The position numbers were made by a program, and so were the translations under genes. DNA of 36,816 bases from an uncultured Gammaproteobacteria bacterium. GTDB lineage: Bacteria > Pseudomonadota > Gammaproteobacteria > Arenicellales > UBA868. Positions 9,196 through 17,641 of this stretch are shown piece by piece (position 1 is the stretch's first letter; each line of letters starts with the position of its first letter). The notes beneath the pieces are model-generated. The model made no database searches, had not been told where the DNA came from, and saw only the letters and a list, made by a program, of their open reading frames with translations. The stretch lies in assembly GCA_905612355.1 (NCBI GenBank), contig CAJQRU010000054.1:1-36816 (forward strand), in the 5' to 3' direction.

Positions 9196-9935
9196 GATGG
9201 AGACACATTAGCAAGTTGGTAAAGTGTTCTCTGCAGCTCACGGTCGATGATTCGCGTCTGTGTCCGATCAAGATCACGCGGTAACCGAACGGGACCAAAA
9301 CGAACGCGGATGAGTCGACTGACAGTCCCACCTACGGCCTCCCACAGGCGCCTGACTTCACGATAGCGACCCTGCCGCAACACCACTGTGAACCAACGGT
9401 TGTAGCCGCCGCCCGGTCGCACCTCAACCGAATCGAATCGGCATACATGACCATCGACTTCGATTCCGCTGCACAACCGCTCGAGAGCACTCTCAGACAT
9501 GATGCCATTAACACGACAAAGGTATTCGCGTTCTATTTCATTTCGCGGATGCATCAGCCCGTTTGCAAGATTGCCATCCGAGCAAAACAACATCACCCCA
9601 GCAGTATTAATGTCAAGACGACCCACGGCTACCCAACGTCCATGCTTGTGAATGGGCAAATCATCGAACACCGTCGGCCGATGGTTGGGATCGCTACGGG
9701 TTACAATTTTTCCAACGGGTTTGTTGTAGATCAAAACTTCTGAATGACCGGCGTCAACAGCGCCATTAACAACAGGGATGCCATCAACCGCTACCTGGCT
9801 GGTGGAATCCACCTTGTCACCCAGCACAGCCCTCCTGCCATCGATGGTTACGCGCCCATCGCCGATCCACCGCTCCGCTTCGCGGCGGGATCCTCGCCCC
9901 ACCCGCGACAAATATTTGTGGACCCGCTCGGACAT
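9192..9935 (-). CDS. rluB: 23S rRNA pseudouridine(2605) synthase RluB
   Basis: Isomerises a uridine of 23S rRNA to pseudouridine. The 247-residue protein has an N-terminal S4 RNA-binding domain (about 1-50, ERVHKYLSRVGRGSRREAER), the motif LIYNKPVGKIVTRSDP near 68-83, and the catalytic-aspartate motif VGRLDINTAGVML (D108). Near the C-terminus is the RQGRYREVRRLWEAVGGTVSRL pattern of the RsuA/RluB/RluE group. Its place at the end of trpS-scpA-scpB supports RluB rather than RsuA or RluE. The start ATG is 16 bases after the scpB stop, with GGGGCT upstream as a ribosome-binding site. The stop overlaps that of the converging HutZ-like gene. Confidence 0.92.
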   Translation of the reverse strand: MSERVHKYLSRVGRGSRREAERWIGDGRVTIDGRRAVLGDKVDSTSQVAVDGIPVVNGAVDAGHSEVLIYNKPVGKIVTRSDPNHRPTVFDDLPIHKHGRWVAVGRLDINTAGVMLFCSDGNLANGLMHPRNEIEREYLCRVNGIMSESALERLCSGIEVDGHVCRFDSVEVRPGGGYNRWFTVVLRQGRYREVRRLWEAVGGTVSRLIRVRFGPVRLPRDLDRTQTRIIDRELQRTLYQLANVSPS

Positions 9936-9951
9936 CGACAGCCCCGGTTAA

Positions 9952-10722
9952 TCACCCAATGACAGACACCTTGGCCTCCAGCAACCTATCCGCATCATCC
10001 CCCTCAACATCAACCTCGGGCTCAGCCTCAATCGCCGGTGACGTCTCGCCTATCGATACATGACTGTGGTCAATTAGGTTGTCGCCTGCGACCGAAACTA
10101 TATCTTCGGGAATATTGTCTTCGGGAACAATGTTATCCGCGACAACATCACGCTCACCGGGCGGCAGAATGATTCCGAGCTCTCTCGCGATTTCATTGAG
10201 TTGACGTTGTTCTCCGAGCACTGGCAAATCTGCCAGTCTCATCAGGCCGAAATACTCAAGAAACTTAGAGGAGGTCACATACAGTGCCGGTCGACCTGGC
10301 ACCTCCCTCACACCTTTTTGGGAAACCCATTCCCGGTCCAGTAACGTACGCATAATGTCTGTCGTCACACTGACGCCACGAACCTCTTCGATATCCCCGC
10401 GAGTTACCGGTTGCCGATAAGCAATAATCGCCAGCGTTTCAAGCAGTGCCTTGGAATAGCGCGGAGATCGCGTTCCGTGCATTCGACGCAACCACGGTGC
10501 GTATTGCTCACGCGTCTGAAAGCGATAACCTTCAGCCACCTGCACTAATTCAATTCCCCGGTCTTTATATTCGTCGGTTAACGATGCGAGAACCGTATCG
10601 AGATCACTGCGAAGCTGGCCATCGCCACCATCAAATAAGTCGAGAAGCCGACGAATACTGAGCGGCATTTCAGCGGCAAACAAAGCCGCCTCGACCACAT
10701 TGCGAATCTCTTCTTGATCCAT
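9952..10722 (-). CDS. scpB: Segregation and condensation protein B
   Basis: Winged-helix partner of the SMC-ScpA (kleisin) complex that organises and segregates the chromosome. Recognised by EEIRNVVEAALFAAEMPLS at the N-terminus, VAEGYRFQTREQYAPWL, SKALLETLAIIAYRQPVTRGDIEEVRGV (about 90-118) and GRPALYVTSSKFLEYFGL. A low-complexity acidic tail (about 200-256, rich in D, E, V and I) follows the folded part. The ATG at 10722 lies two bases after the scpA stop and has CAGG six bases upstream; a TTG at 10728 would overlap the scpA stop by four bases and is the alternative. Confidence 0.93.
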   Translation of the reverse strand: MDQEEIRNVVEAALFAAEMPLSIRRLLDLFDGGDGQLRSDLDTVLASLTDEYKDRGIELVQVAEGYRFQTREQYAPWLRRMHGTRSPRYSKALLETLAIIAYRQPVTRGDIEEVRGVSVTTDIMRTLLDREWVSQKGVREVPGRPALYVTSSKFLEYFGLMRLADLPVLGEQRQLNEIARELGIILPPGERDVVADNIVPEDNIPEDIVSVAGDNLIDHSHVSIGETSPAIEAEPEVDVEGDDADRLLEAKVSVIG

Positions 10723-10724
10723 AC

Positions 10725-11537
10725 TCAACCTGTTAACTTAACGTGGATAGGGCTAAACGGCTCTGTCTGAACCACAACCAGCAATCGATCCCGAACGAGC
10801 TCCAATACCGCAAGAAAACTCACGATCAGCCCTGCCCGGCCTTCATCGGCAGAGAAAAATTCTTCAATGCGGACGTACTCTCCGCTACGGACCCTAGTCA
10901 ACACTTGATTCATACGATCGCGTACTGACAACGTCTCAGGTACAAGTCGTAGGCTCCGACGCTGATCAATTCTCAACATCGCGTTTCGCATTGCACTCAA
11001 CAACTGAGACAAATCAACAATTGTTTCATCTTGTACAGGCTCGGCATCTTCGATCCGCGCCTGTACAAGATACAATTCGCGCTCCAACCGAGGGCGCTCA
11101 TCCAGCTGCGTTGCTGCATCACGGAAGCGCTCATATTCCTGCAATCGCCGAACCAATACGGCTCTTGGATCTTCTTCTTCGTCTTGGTCTACCTCGTGTC
11201 GAGGGATCAACATACGAGACTTGATCTCCGCCAACATCGCCGCCATCACCAGATACTCAGCAGCCAGATCAAGATGCAGATGCTGCATTAACTCAACATA
11301 TTCCACATACTGACGAGTGATCTGTGCGATCGGTATATCCAGAATATCGACTTTTTGCTTGCGGATCAGATAAAGCAACAGATCTAAGGGGCCCTCGAAC
11401 GCTTCGATAACCACTTCGAGCGCATTAGCGGGGAGATACAGGTCCTGAGGCCAGCTATGCAACGCTTCGCCTGAGACCGTTGCATACGCTCGCGACGACT
11501 CATTATCCACAGTTGGTTGTGTTATTGGGTTATCCAC
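10725..11537 (-). CDS. scpA: Segregation and condensation protein A (kleisin)
   Basis: Kleisin subunit that bridges the SMC heads. The family signature FEGPLDLLLYLIRKQKVDILDIPIAQITRQY begins near residue 48, followed by LAAEYLVMAAMLAEIKSRMLIPR (about 89-111) and a C-terminal winged-helix part ending FLAVLELVRDRLLVVVQTEPFSPI. The first 40 or so residues are a variable leader. The GTG start shares its first G with the last base of the trpS stop (TAGTG), so translation is probably coupled to trpS. 270 residues is a normal length. Confidence 0.93.
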   Translation of the reverse strand: MDNPITQPTVDNESSRAYATVSGEALHSWPQDLYLPANALEVVIEAFEGPLDLLLYLIRKQKVDILDIPIAQITRQYVEYVELMQHLHLDLAAEYLVMAAMLAEIKSRMLIPRHEVDQDEEEDPRAVLVRRLQEYERFRDAATQLDERPRLERELYLVQARIEDAEPVQDETIVDLSQLLSAMRNAMLRIDQRRSLRLVPETLSVRDRMNQVLTRVRSGEYVRIEEFFSADEGRAGLIVSFLAVLELVRDRLLVVVQTEPFSPIHVKLTG

Positions 11538-12751
11538 TAACCGTAAACCGTTCCCACGACAGCACGTACCTCTTGCATGGTCTCTTCGGCCACGGCCATC
11601 GCTCGTTCACACCCCGCATCAATGGTACGCCGAACTTCACCTGGATCATCCTCGTAAGGTTTCGCACGCGCCCTAAGGTGAGCTTGTTCTTCCAACATCA
11701 CTTCGACCAATGGCTTCTTGCAATCAAGGCAGCCAATAGCTGCGCTGCGACAACCTTCTGCCAATTTCTGTTGCAATGCACTGTCGGTATAAACCTTGTG
11801 CAGGCTCCAAACCGGACACTTGTCCGGGTCTCCCGGATCGTTACGCCGCTGACGCGCCGGATCGGTCGGCATCGTACGCAATACGTTGGCCACTCGATCC
11901 GGATCATCGCGCATATTGATCTGATTATCGTATGATTTAGACATCTTTTGTCCATCAACACCCGGGTATTTGGAGGCAGGGGTTAAAAGAGCCTGAGGTT
12001 CCGGCAAAATAGAGCGCCCACCCCCTTCTGAATAACCACGAAGACGCTCGCGCTCTTCATCTCCTAAACCGGCCGCCTTATCAATGAGTGCCATCATCTG
12101 AGCCAAAGCATCGGCATCCCCCTCCTGTAGCCAGGCTCGTCGCTGCCGACGAAACTGACCCGCCGCCTTTTTCCCAAGTTTGACCACCGCCTGTTCCGCT
12201 TTCTCCTCGAAGATCGCGTCTTTTCCAAAAACACGGTTGAAACGGCGAGCAATTTCCCTTGTTAGCTCTATGTGTGGGACCTGATCTTCACCGACTGGCA
12301 CCTGGTTAGCCCTGTAGATCAGAATATCCGCACTTTGTAGAACTGGGTATCCCAGAAAACCATAGGTTGCAAGATCACGACCTTTGATCTTTTGTTGTTG
12401 ATCCTTAAAGCTGGGCACTCGCTCCAACCAACTGAGTGGCGTCACCATAGACAACAACAAGTGAAGCTCTGCATGCTGGGGAATTCTCGATTGTATAAAT
12501 AGCGTTGCCTTCGTCGGGTCCACACCAGACGCCAACCAATCGATCACCATTTCCCAGACATTGCGCTCCATCACGCCAGGTTCTTCGTAATGCGTCGTCA
12601 ACGCATGCCAGTCTGCGACAAAATAGAAACTGTCACACTCTTCCTGCAGCCTTACCCAGTTCTTCAAAACACCATGATAGTGCCCAAGATGCAGGCGCCC
12701 GGTTACGCGCATGCCCGATAGCACCCGATCACGGCTGACTGAATCGTTCAT
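11537..12751 (-). CDS. trpS: Tryptophanyl-tRNA synthetase, long form
   Basis: Charges tRNA-Trp. Class I signatures are clear: HLGHYHG (the HIGH motif, about 21-27) and QKMSKS (about 268-273). The region between roughly 185 and 250 is a charged insertion (EEKAEQAVVKLGKKAAGQ through GDEERERLRGYSEGGG) absent from short TrpRS; such longer forms occur in gammaproteobacteria. Family segments FVADWHALTTHY, LQSADILIYRANQVPVGEDQ and YPGVDG support the call. The ATG at 12751 gives an N-terminus like other TrpRS, but no strong ribosome-binding site precedes it. A TTG at 12766 with GGGG five bases upstream is possible. First gene of the trpS-scpA-scpB-rluB block. Confidence 0.94.
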   Translation of the reverse strand: MNDSVSRDRVLSGMRVTGRLHLGHYHGVLKNWVRLQEECDSFYFVADWHALTTHYEEPGVMERNVWEMVIDWLASGVDPTKATLFIQSRIPQHAELHLLLSMVTPLSWLERVPSFKDQQQKIKGRDLATYGFLGYPVLQSADILIYRANQVPVGEDQVPHIELTREIARRFNRVFGKDAIFEEKAEQAVVKLGKKAAGQFRRQRRAWLQEGDADALAQMMALIDKAAGLGDEERERLRGYSEGGGRSILPEPQALLTPASKYPGVDGQKMSKSYDNQINMRDDPDRVANVLRTMPTDPARQRRNDPGDPDKCPVWSLHKVYTDSALQQKLAEGCRSAAIGCLDCKKPLVEVMLEEQAHLRARAKPYEDDPGEVRRTIDAGCERAMAVAEETMQEVRAVVGTVYG

Positions 12752-12877
12752 ATCATTTAAACCCAAACTATCCCCGACCCGTCATGCTGAAGTAATTTTC
12801 CACAAACACTATGCCAGTGAACCCATCTTTTTCCTTATTTTACCCGATCCCTTGCACACTGCTTCGAGTTAAAGGCC

Positions 12878-13390
12878 TTAGTCAAGCAAAGTGCCCGGCA
12901 GCCGCTCAACCGCCTGCCCAGCACAGCCAACTAACCATTTGCTGGCAAGCCCCCGACCCGGTAATTCAATATCACCCTCAATCTCCAACAACGGTTCGAG
13001 TACAAAACGACGTTCATGCATACGCGGATGCGGCACGGTCAATGCCATTGTTTGTTGTTGAAATCCGTCGAATAACAACAAATCTAAGTCAATCCGCCGA
13101 GGTCCGTTTCGCATTGTTGAGCGCTGTCGCCGCCCCTTAAACTCGATGAACTGCAGACAGTGAAGCAATCTAACAGGGGACAACAACGTTGTGACACGAA
13201 CCACAGCATTGAGAAAATCGGGCTGCTCAAGAAAACCCACCGGAGCGCTTCGATAGCACGATGACACCGCCTCAATCGAGATCTGGGTGTTGCTCTGCAG
13301 AGCATGCAGTGCACCACGAATCCGATCGCGCGGAATATCCAGGTTAGCACCCAACCCAATCCATGCTTGAGTGCAACTCGCGTCGCTCAC
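12878..13390 (-). CDS. folK: 2-amino-4-hydroxy-6-hydroxymethyldihydropteridine pyrophosphokinase
   Basis: HPPK transfers pyrophosphate from ATP to the pterin in folate synthesis. The 170-residue protein shows AWIGLGANLDIP at the N-terminus, SSCYRSAPVGFLEQPDFLNAVV (about 43-64), the signature PRRIDLDLLLFDG (about 97-109) and VPHPRMHERRFVLEPLLEI. The GTG start overlaps the pcnB stop by four bases (GTGA). A pcnB-folK pair is common in beta- and gammaproteobacteria. The stop is 126 bases before trpS, so trpS may have its own promoter. Confidence 0.94.
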   Translation of the reverse strand: MSDASCTQAWIGLGANLDIPRDRIRGALHALQSNTQISIEAVSSCYRSAPVGFLEQPDFLNAVVRVTTLLSPVRLLHCLQFIEFKGRRQRSTMRNGPRRIDLDLLLFDGFQQQTMALTVPHPRMHERRFVLEPLLEIEGDIELPGRGLASKWLVGCAGQAVERLPGTLLD

Positions 13391-14700
13391 TTCACCGCTC
13401 GACGGCGACGCTTCCTGCGACGCCCGCTCCCGCCGCCTCCTGCCAGGTCATTTATCATCTGCACCCGACTTGAAACCGACACCTTTTGAACATCTGTCCA
13501 CCAATCTGAAACCGTTTGATCGGCACTACCCGATGCTGCACGCAGCAGGTAAAAATCATAAGCCGCCCGGAATCGACGATGCTCCAATAGCCGAGCTACC
13601 ATATTTTTTCGGCGTTTTTCCAAGTGGCGTTGCATATCCCAAATGTCGAACATCACTGCAGTCACCCGCCGCGGAATAGTAAGCCGCGACTGTGCCCCCG
13701 TCAGCACCACAGAAATCGCACGGTGTAGAGACTCCACGGGCGCTCCCCCTTCCTCAGTGAATCGAGATGCTTGATCGCACACCGCGCGCCAGAAAAATAC
13801 CGCATAGAGAAATGCCGCGTTGAGCGGCTTTCCCATTCGAACCCGATCATCGGTGCTACGCAAGGCCAGCATCACTAATCCGGTTTGGCTTTCGACATCC
13901 CCCGCAAGATGATGTCGCGTTATTTCAGGGAGCAATTCAGCGACAAAACCGTAACGAAGCATTAAACGAAATGTGGGTTCAGCGTATCCGTTCTGCAACA
14001 GTTTAAGACTCTCGTCGAACAAACGAGGTGGCGGAACCTTCTGTAGAAACAGCCGCGCATCTGGCATTGCCGCTTCGGTACCTGTATCCAGCATAAGACC
14101 CAGTCGCGAAGCAAATCGCACTGCACGCAATAAACGAACAGGATCTTCCCGGAATCGGCGCGCTGGGTTACCGATCATTCGCAAGATGCCTGCGTTCAAG
14201 TCCTCAAACCCACCAACGTAATCCAACAATACGCCTTCGACTGGGTCGTAATAAAGTGCATTAACAGAAAAATCGCGGCGCCGCGCATCACTATCACGAT
14301 CCCCAAACACGTTATCTCGCAAGATTCGGCCATCCCCTTCACTCACCTCATAACCATCGTCTCCGACATTCGGCAACGCACGATAAGTGGACACTTCCAC
14401 AACCTCGCGACCCATTCGAACATGCGCCAAGCGAAAGCGGCGACCGATCAAACGTGCTCGGCGAAATAAGTTTTGAATAGTCTCTGGCTCCGCTTCGGTG
14501 ACGACATCAAAATCCTTAGGACGATGCCCCAACAAGAGGTCTCTCACGCAACCACCTACCAACTCTGCTGAAAAGCCCGCCGCCTGAATGGTGTGGACAA
14601 TCTTGAGCGCCCCTGGACTAACATCGGAAGGCGATAACCCATGCTGACGCGCTTCAATCACGCGCGGCTCGGACAAGACTCGGTCGCGACTCTCTGTCAA
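13387..14700 (-). CDS. pcnB: Poly(A) polymerase I
   Basis: Adds poly(A) to RNA 3' ends and so promotes RNA decay. It belongs to the class II nucleotidyltransferases: AELVGGCVRDLLLG (45-58), the metal-binding pair in KDFDVVTEAEPE (D63, D65), RRRDFSVNALYYDP and RFREDPVRLLRAVRFASRLG. The PcnB subtype is preferred over CCA-adding enzyme because of the basic C-terminus (GRRRKRRRRAVK) and the overlapping folK. The start is a TTG at 14700 with GAGG eight bases upstream; no better in-frame start is visible nearby. 437 residues is typical. Confidence 0.93.
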   Translation of the reverse strand: MTESRDRVLSEPRVIEARQHGLSPSDVSPGALKIVHTIQAAGFSAELVGGCVRDLLLGHRPKDFDVVTEAEPETIQNLFRRARLIGRRFRLAHVRMGREVVEVSTYRALPNVGDDGYEVSEGDGRILRDNVFGDRDSDARRRDFSVNALYYDPVEGVLLDYVGGFEDLNAGILRMIGNPARRFREDPVRLLRAVRFASRLGLMLDTGTEAAMPDARLFLQKVPPPRLFDESLKLLQNGYAEPTFRLMLRYGFVAELLPEITRHHLAGDVESQTGLVMLALRSTDDRVRMGKPLNAAFLYAVFFWRAVCDQASRFTEEGGAPVESLHRAISVVLTGAQSRLTIPRRVTAVMFDIWDMQRHLEKRRKNMVARLLEHRRFRAAYDFYLLRAASGSADQTVSDWWTDVQKVSVSSRVQMINDLAGGGGSGRRRKRRRRAVK

Positions 14701-14820
14701 CGCAGTACCTCACCCAACCGACAGACCGGGCAACCTGAATGATGGCTCATCAGACTAAAAAGGCCATATTGCAACCAAATGGTTATGCTAGCATCACGAG
14801 AAGCTGTCACTTAATCTCTT
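14701..14820. promoter_or_regulatory. Divergent spacer between pcnB and tRNA-Glu
   Basis: This 120-base spacer must hold the pcnB promoter on one strand and the tRNA promoter on the other. TATGCT at 14784-14789 could be a -10 box for the tRNA, about 30 bases upstream of the mature end, but I find no matching -35 at proper spacing. Confidence 0.3.
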
Positions 14821-14895
14821 GCTCCCTTCGTCTAGCGGTTAGGACGCTGGCCTCTCACGCCGGAAACAGGGGTTCGATTCCCCTAGGGAGCGCCA
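14821..14895 (+). tRNA. tRNA-Glu (anticodon CTC)
   Basis: A full cloverleaf can be drawn. The acceptor stem pairs 14821-14827 with 14885-14891. The anticodon stem CTGGC/GCCGG (14847-14851 with 14859-14863) encloses the loop CTCTCAC, placing anticodon CTC at 14854-14856. The T arm reads CAGGGGTTCGATTCCCCTA. The CCA end is encoded at 14893-14895. The sequence is close to E. coli tRNA-Glu (TTC), and CTC reads the GAG codon. A CTC isoacceptor is additional to the usual TTC one. Confidence 0.95.
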
Positions 14896-14904
14896 CATGA
14901 TGCC

Positions 14905-14935
14905 ATTCCGTGCCGGCGGAATATAGCTCGCTATA
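14905..14935. other. Two abutting inverted repeats between tRNA-Glu and the AhpD-like gene
   Basis: ATTCCG (14905-14910) pairs with CGGAAT (14917-14922), and TATAGC (14922-14927) pairs with GCTATA (14930-14935). The second one covers the stop codon of the AhpD-like gene. They lie where tRNA transcription from the left meets the long minus-strand run from the right. They may end or protect transcripts from both directions, although neither has a T run. Confidence 0.4.
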
Positions 14936-15317
14936 CCGAATCAATTGGAATTTGATAACCGTGAACGAGTTTATTTGTTTCATTCGCCATCCCCACCACC
15001 GCCATTAATTCCCCGAACATCGCATCTGTCATGCCTTTTGAACTCGCTGATGCAGTGTGCGAGCGGATACAGTAAGCACAGTTATTGGTCGCACTCACCG
15101 CGATGTAAATCAACTCTTTGGTTAAAGGATCCAACGCACCTGGCCCCATGATCTCTTTCAAACTGTGCCAAGTTCTGCGCAGCGTGACTGGATCATTGGC
15201 CAGATATTTCCAGAAATTATTCACATCGTTAACCTCTCGCGCCTGTTTGATCTCATCATAGATTTTACGCACTTCGATTGAAGCATCACTGTATTCAATA
15301 GGATTAGGGCTCGTCAT
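14931..15317 (-). CDS. AhpD-like / carboxymuconolactone decarboxylase-family protein
   Basis: A small alpha-helical protein with the AhpD redox signature: E68 in DPLTKELIYIAVSA, then NNCAYCIRSHTASA with C80, C83 and H87. Such proteins act as disulfide reductants or peroxidase-like enzymes; the exact substrate cannot be read. The ATG at 15317 is chosen because GGAGA lies about seven bases upstream. It follows the MFS gene by 14 bases and is the last gene of the minus-strand run. CMD-domain proteins often sit in catabolic operons. Confidence 0.82.
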   Translation of the reverse strand: MTSPNPIEYSDASIEVRKIYDEIKQAREVNDVNNFWKYLANDPVTLRRTWHSLKEIMGPGALDPLTKELIYIAVSATNNCAYCIRSHTASASSKGMTDAMFGELMAVVGMANETNKLVHGYQIPIDSV

Positions 15318-15331
15318 CACTGATCTCCGGT

Positions 15332-16573
15332 TTACTCATCAAATGAATTTTTGTGCTCGGTCCCAAGCAGGGAAACCAAGACAAATAGCGCACAACCGAT
15401 TCCTGCAAACAAACCAAGGCCAACGCCGAAACCTTCCGTAACATCGTACAACACACCAAGCACCACGGGCCCTGCGACACCTCCGAACTCTGCAGCTGAG
15501 AAGAAAAGTCCAGTAGCTGTACCGGCGCGGCCTACACCAATATCCGGCAATTCAAGCATTGTGAGAATCAAAACCGTCATCATCGACGCGGAGGCAATGC
15601 CATGTAACACGAAAGCAGCCACTAACCCAGGGCCCGTTGACGTTATGGCATAAAAAACGCAACCAATGGCGACTGAGAGAAACAGGCCTCGCAACACGTG
15701 ATAACGATGTTGCGGCGTTGCCAATCTAGGTATAACCAAGGCACCAAGTATACCGATTACGACAGGAATCGCCGCCCAGTAACCCGCCTGATCGACCGAC
15801 ATTCCGCCAGCACGTAATAACTCAGGCAACCAGTTGCCCAGCCCATGAGTAATCATCAAAACACCGACCCCCATCATCATCAACAAACGAACATCGCGCA
15901 ACGCCAGCAATTCGATTAAATCGGTCATGCGAACACGTTGTGTGCTCACTTCAGCCCGCGGGCTACCGGAAATGGTGGCTAATACGATCCAAGCCCCAGT
16001 GGCTAACAGAGTAATCCATCCCCAAACGCGTAATACCAGACGCCAATCGTGATCAAACCAGGGCATAAACACAGAGTTCGTCAAAGCAAAACATACGACC
16101 ACTCCTAGACCTGGACCGGTAATATAAATGCCCATCGCAAGGCCTCGTTGGCGGCCCTGAAACCATTGGCCGACAACCTTTGGCGCTCCGGCTGACACAA
16201 TCGGCCCTCCCAATCCAAATAGCCCCACAGCAATGAATAATTCGGAGTAAGTCCCGGCGTAACTTCGCATCAAAGCGGAAACTGCCATCAGAACACCACC
16301 CAAAACCAACGCACGACGTGCGCCAATCCGATCCAGCAGCATTCCGCAGGGAATAGCAGCGCCAATAAAAACTAACTGCCAGGCGCCGAGAATGGTGCCC
16401 ATCTCGGTATGATGCATCCCAAAATCTGATTCAATCACTGCCACCAATGGTGCCAGGCTTGCCATGTTCAGACCAAACGCAAAGTACAAACACCACACAC
16501 CTGCAAGCGGCAACCATCTCCGGTGCGGCCGTTCGCCATACCCTAGCTGATCAGATATTCTCGAATCAGTCAT
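15332..16573 (-). CDS. Major facilitator superfamily transporter
   Basis: A 413-residue inner-membrane protein with about twelve hydrophobic segments. The motif A-like loop after the second helix is present (GMLLDRIGARRALVLGG, near 77-93), and a central cytoplasmic loop falls around 205-222. FGLNMASLAPLVAVIESDFGM at the N-terminus and the GLGGPIVSAGAPKVVGQWF segment resemble anion and cyanate/nitrate-type MFS members, but the substrate cannot be assigned. It starts 54 bases after the broken dehydrogenase gene and is followed closely by the AhpD-like gene. It could import or export a compound handled by the neighbouring catabolic genes. No clear ribosome-binding site is visible. Confidence 0.85.
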   Translation of the reverse strand: MTDSRISDQLGYGERPHRRWLPLAGVWCLYFAFGLNMASLAPLVAVIESDFGMHHTEMGTILGAWQLVFIGAAIPCGMLLDRIGARRALVLGGVLMAVSALMRSYAGTYSELFIAVGLFGLGGPIVSAGAPKVVGQWFQGRQRGLAMGIYITGPGLGVVVCFALTNSVFMPWFDHDWRLVLRVWGWITLLATGAWIVLATISGSPRAEVSTQRVRMTDLIELLALRDVRLLMMMGVGVLMITHGLGNWLPELLRAGGMSVDQAGYWAAIPVVIGILGALVIPRLATPQHRYHVLRGLFLSVAIGCVFYAITSTGPGLVAAFVLHGIASASMMTVLILTMLELPDIGVGRAGTATGLFFSAAEFGGVAGPVVLGVLYDVTEGFGVGLGLFAGIGCALFVLVSLLGTEHKNSFDE

Positions 16574-16627
16574 GAGTCAGTTAATGTGGCATCGCCATCC
16601 GATCACCAACGAGAACTAGTCCCTCAA

Positions 16628-17587
16628 TTAACCCAGGCCGACAACACGCACTTCATGACCCACACTTTCACGTTCGTTATCAACGATCTCAGATGGAAAA
16701 CCCGGTGCCCACAGCCTTTCCCCACAGGCTTCTTCCAAGGCCACAACAATGTTCGGTGACCAGGCCTTCTCTCCCAGGCGCGACTTTGCCTGCCTAAACA
16801 ATTGTAATACTTGGGGTGAAAGCTCTAGTGGTATTGCGGCCCGATCCGCTAAATCCTGAAAAAACCCCATGTCTTTTACTACCAGGTCCATCGTGAAATT
16901 AATATTGCGGCTACCATTCAGAATGACCTGGCTTTCCGTCTCATGAACAAACGAATTACCCGAAGAAATACGAATCCCTTCATAGGTCGTCGCAAGATCG
17001 AGCCCTGATTTCTTTGCGGTCATCATGGCTTCACCCAATTCAACCAGATGGACAGACGCCAAATAGTCAGTCACGACCTTGAGCACCGATGCAGAACCCA
17101 GAAGTCCTGTATGCAGTATCTGCCTTCCCATCGCAGTCAAAACGGGTAATGCCCGCTCAAATGTTTCGCGTTCACCTCCGGCGAAGATAGAAATATTGCC
17201 CGTCGCTGCACGGTGACATCCCGCGGATACGGGGCAATCCATCGGGGCCCCGCCCAATGCCCTGACCTTATCCCCCAAACGATGCACTTCGCTCTCATCG
17301 GCGACGCTCATTTCGACCCAGATGTTCCCTGCGGCAGTTCCACTAGCACACCATCGGCAGCCTCCATCACCCCCGCGCTGATGGCTGGGCTGGGCAAACA
17401 GGTAATGACCCTATCCACTTTCGCCGATAACAGCCGCCGGCGAGTCCGCCCACTTCGCCCCCAGCGAAAGAAGTGGTTGTGCCACGCCAACATCAAGATC
17501 ACGAACCGTGAGTTCAAAGCCATTTCGCAAAAGACTGCCTGCCAGTTTGCCGCCGACATTGCCCAAGCCAATAAACCCAACCCTCAT
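16628..17587 (-). pseudogene. 3-hydroxyisobutyrate dehydrogenase-type NAD(P) oxidoreductase, two frameshifts
   Basis: The intact ancestor would be a beta-hydroxyacid dehydrogenase. The ATG at 17587 has AGGAG seven bases upstream and starts MRVGFIGLGNVGGKLAGSLL, a Rossmann dinucleotide site. This frame hits TAG at 17413-17411. From there the family sequence continues one frame over as DRVITCLPSPAISAGVMEAADGVL to about 17322. It then returns to the first frame as NIWVEMSVADESEVHRLGDKV and runs to 16628, with the family's substrate and catalytic-lysine regions (PMDCPVSAG; GSASVLKVVTDY). One extra base near 17413 and one missing base near 17322 explain everything. A sequencing error at both sites cannot be excluded, but the broken gene just upstream favours true decay. 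Confidence 0.8.
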
Positions 17588-17641
17588 CGTCTTGCTCCTG
17601 CGGTTATTACCTAAACTACCGAATACAGCGGATCCCGGCAG

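Noticed and set aside
13387-14700. CCA-adding enzyme instead of poly(A) polymerase
   Set aside because: Basic C-terminal tail and the overlapping folK favour PcnB.
17308-17580. 90-codon frame inside the broken dehydrogenase as an independent gene
   Set aside because: Only its second half resembles the dehydrogenase family; the first half is an out-of-frame reading of the Rossmann domain. It is explained by the frameshifts.
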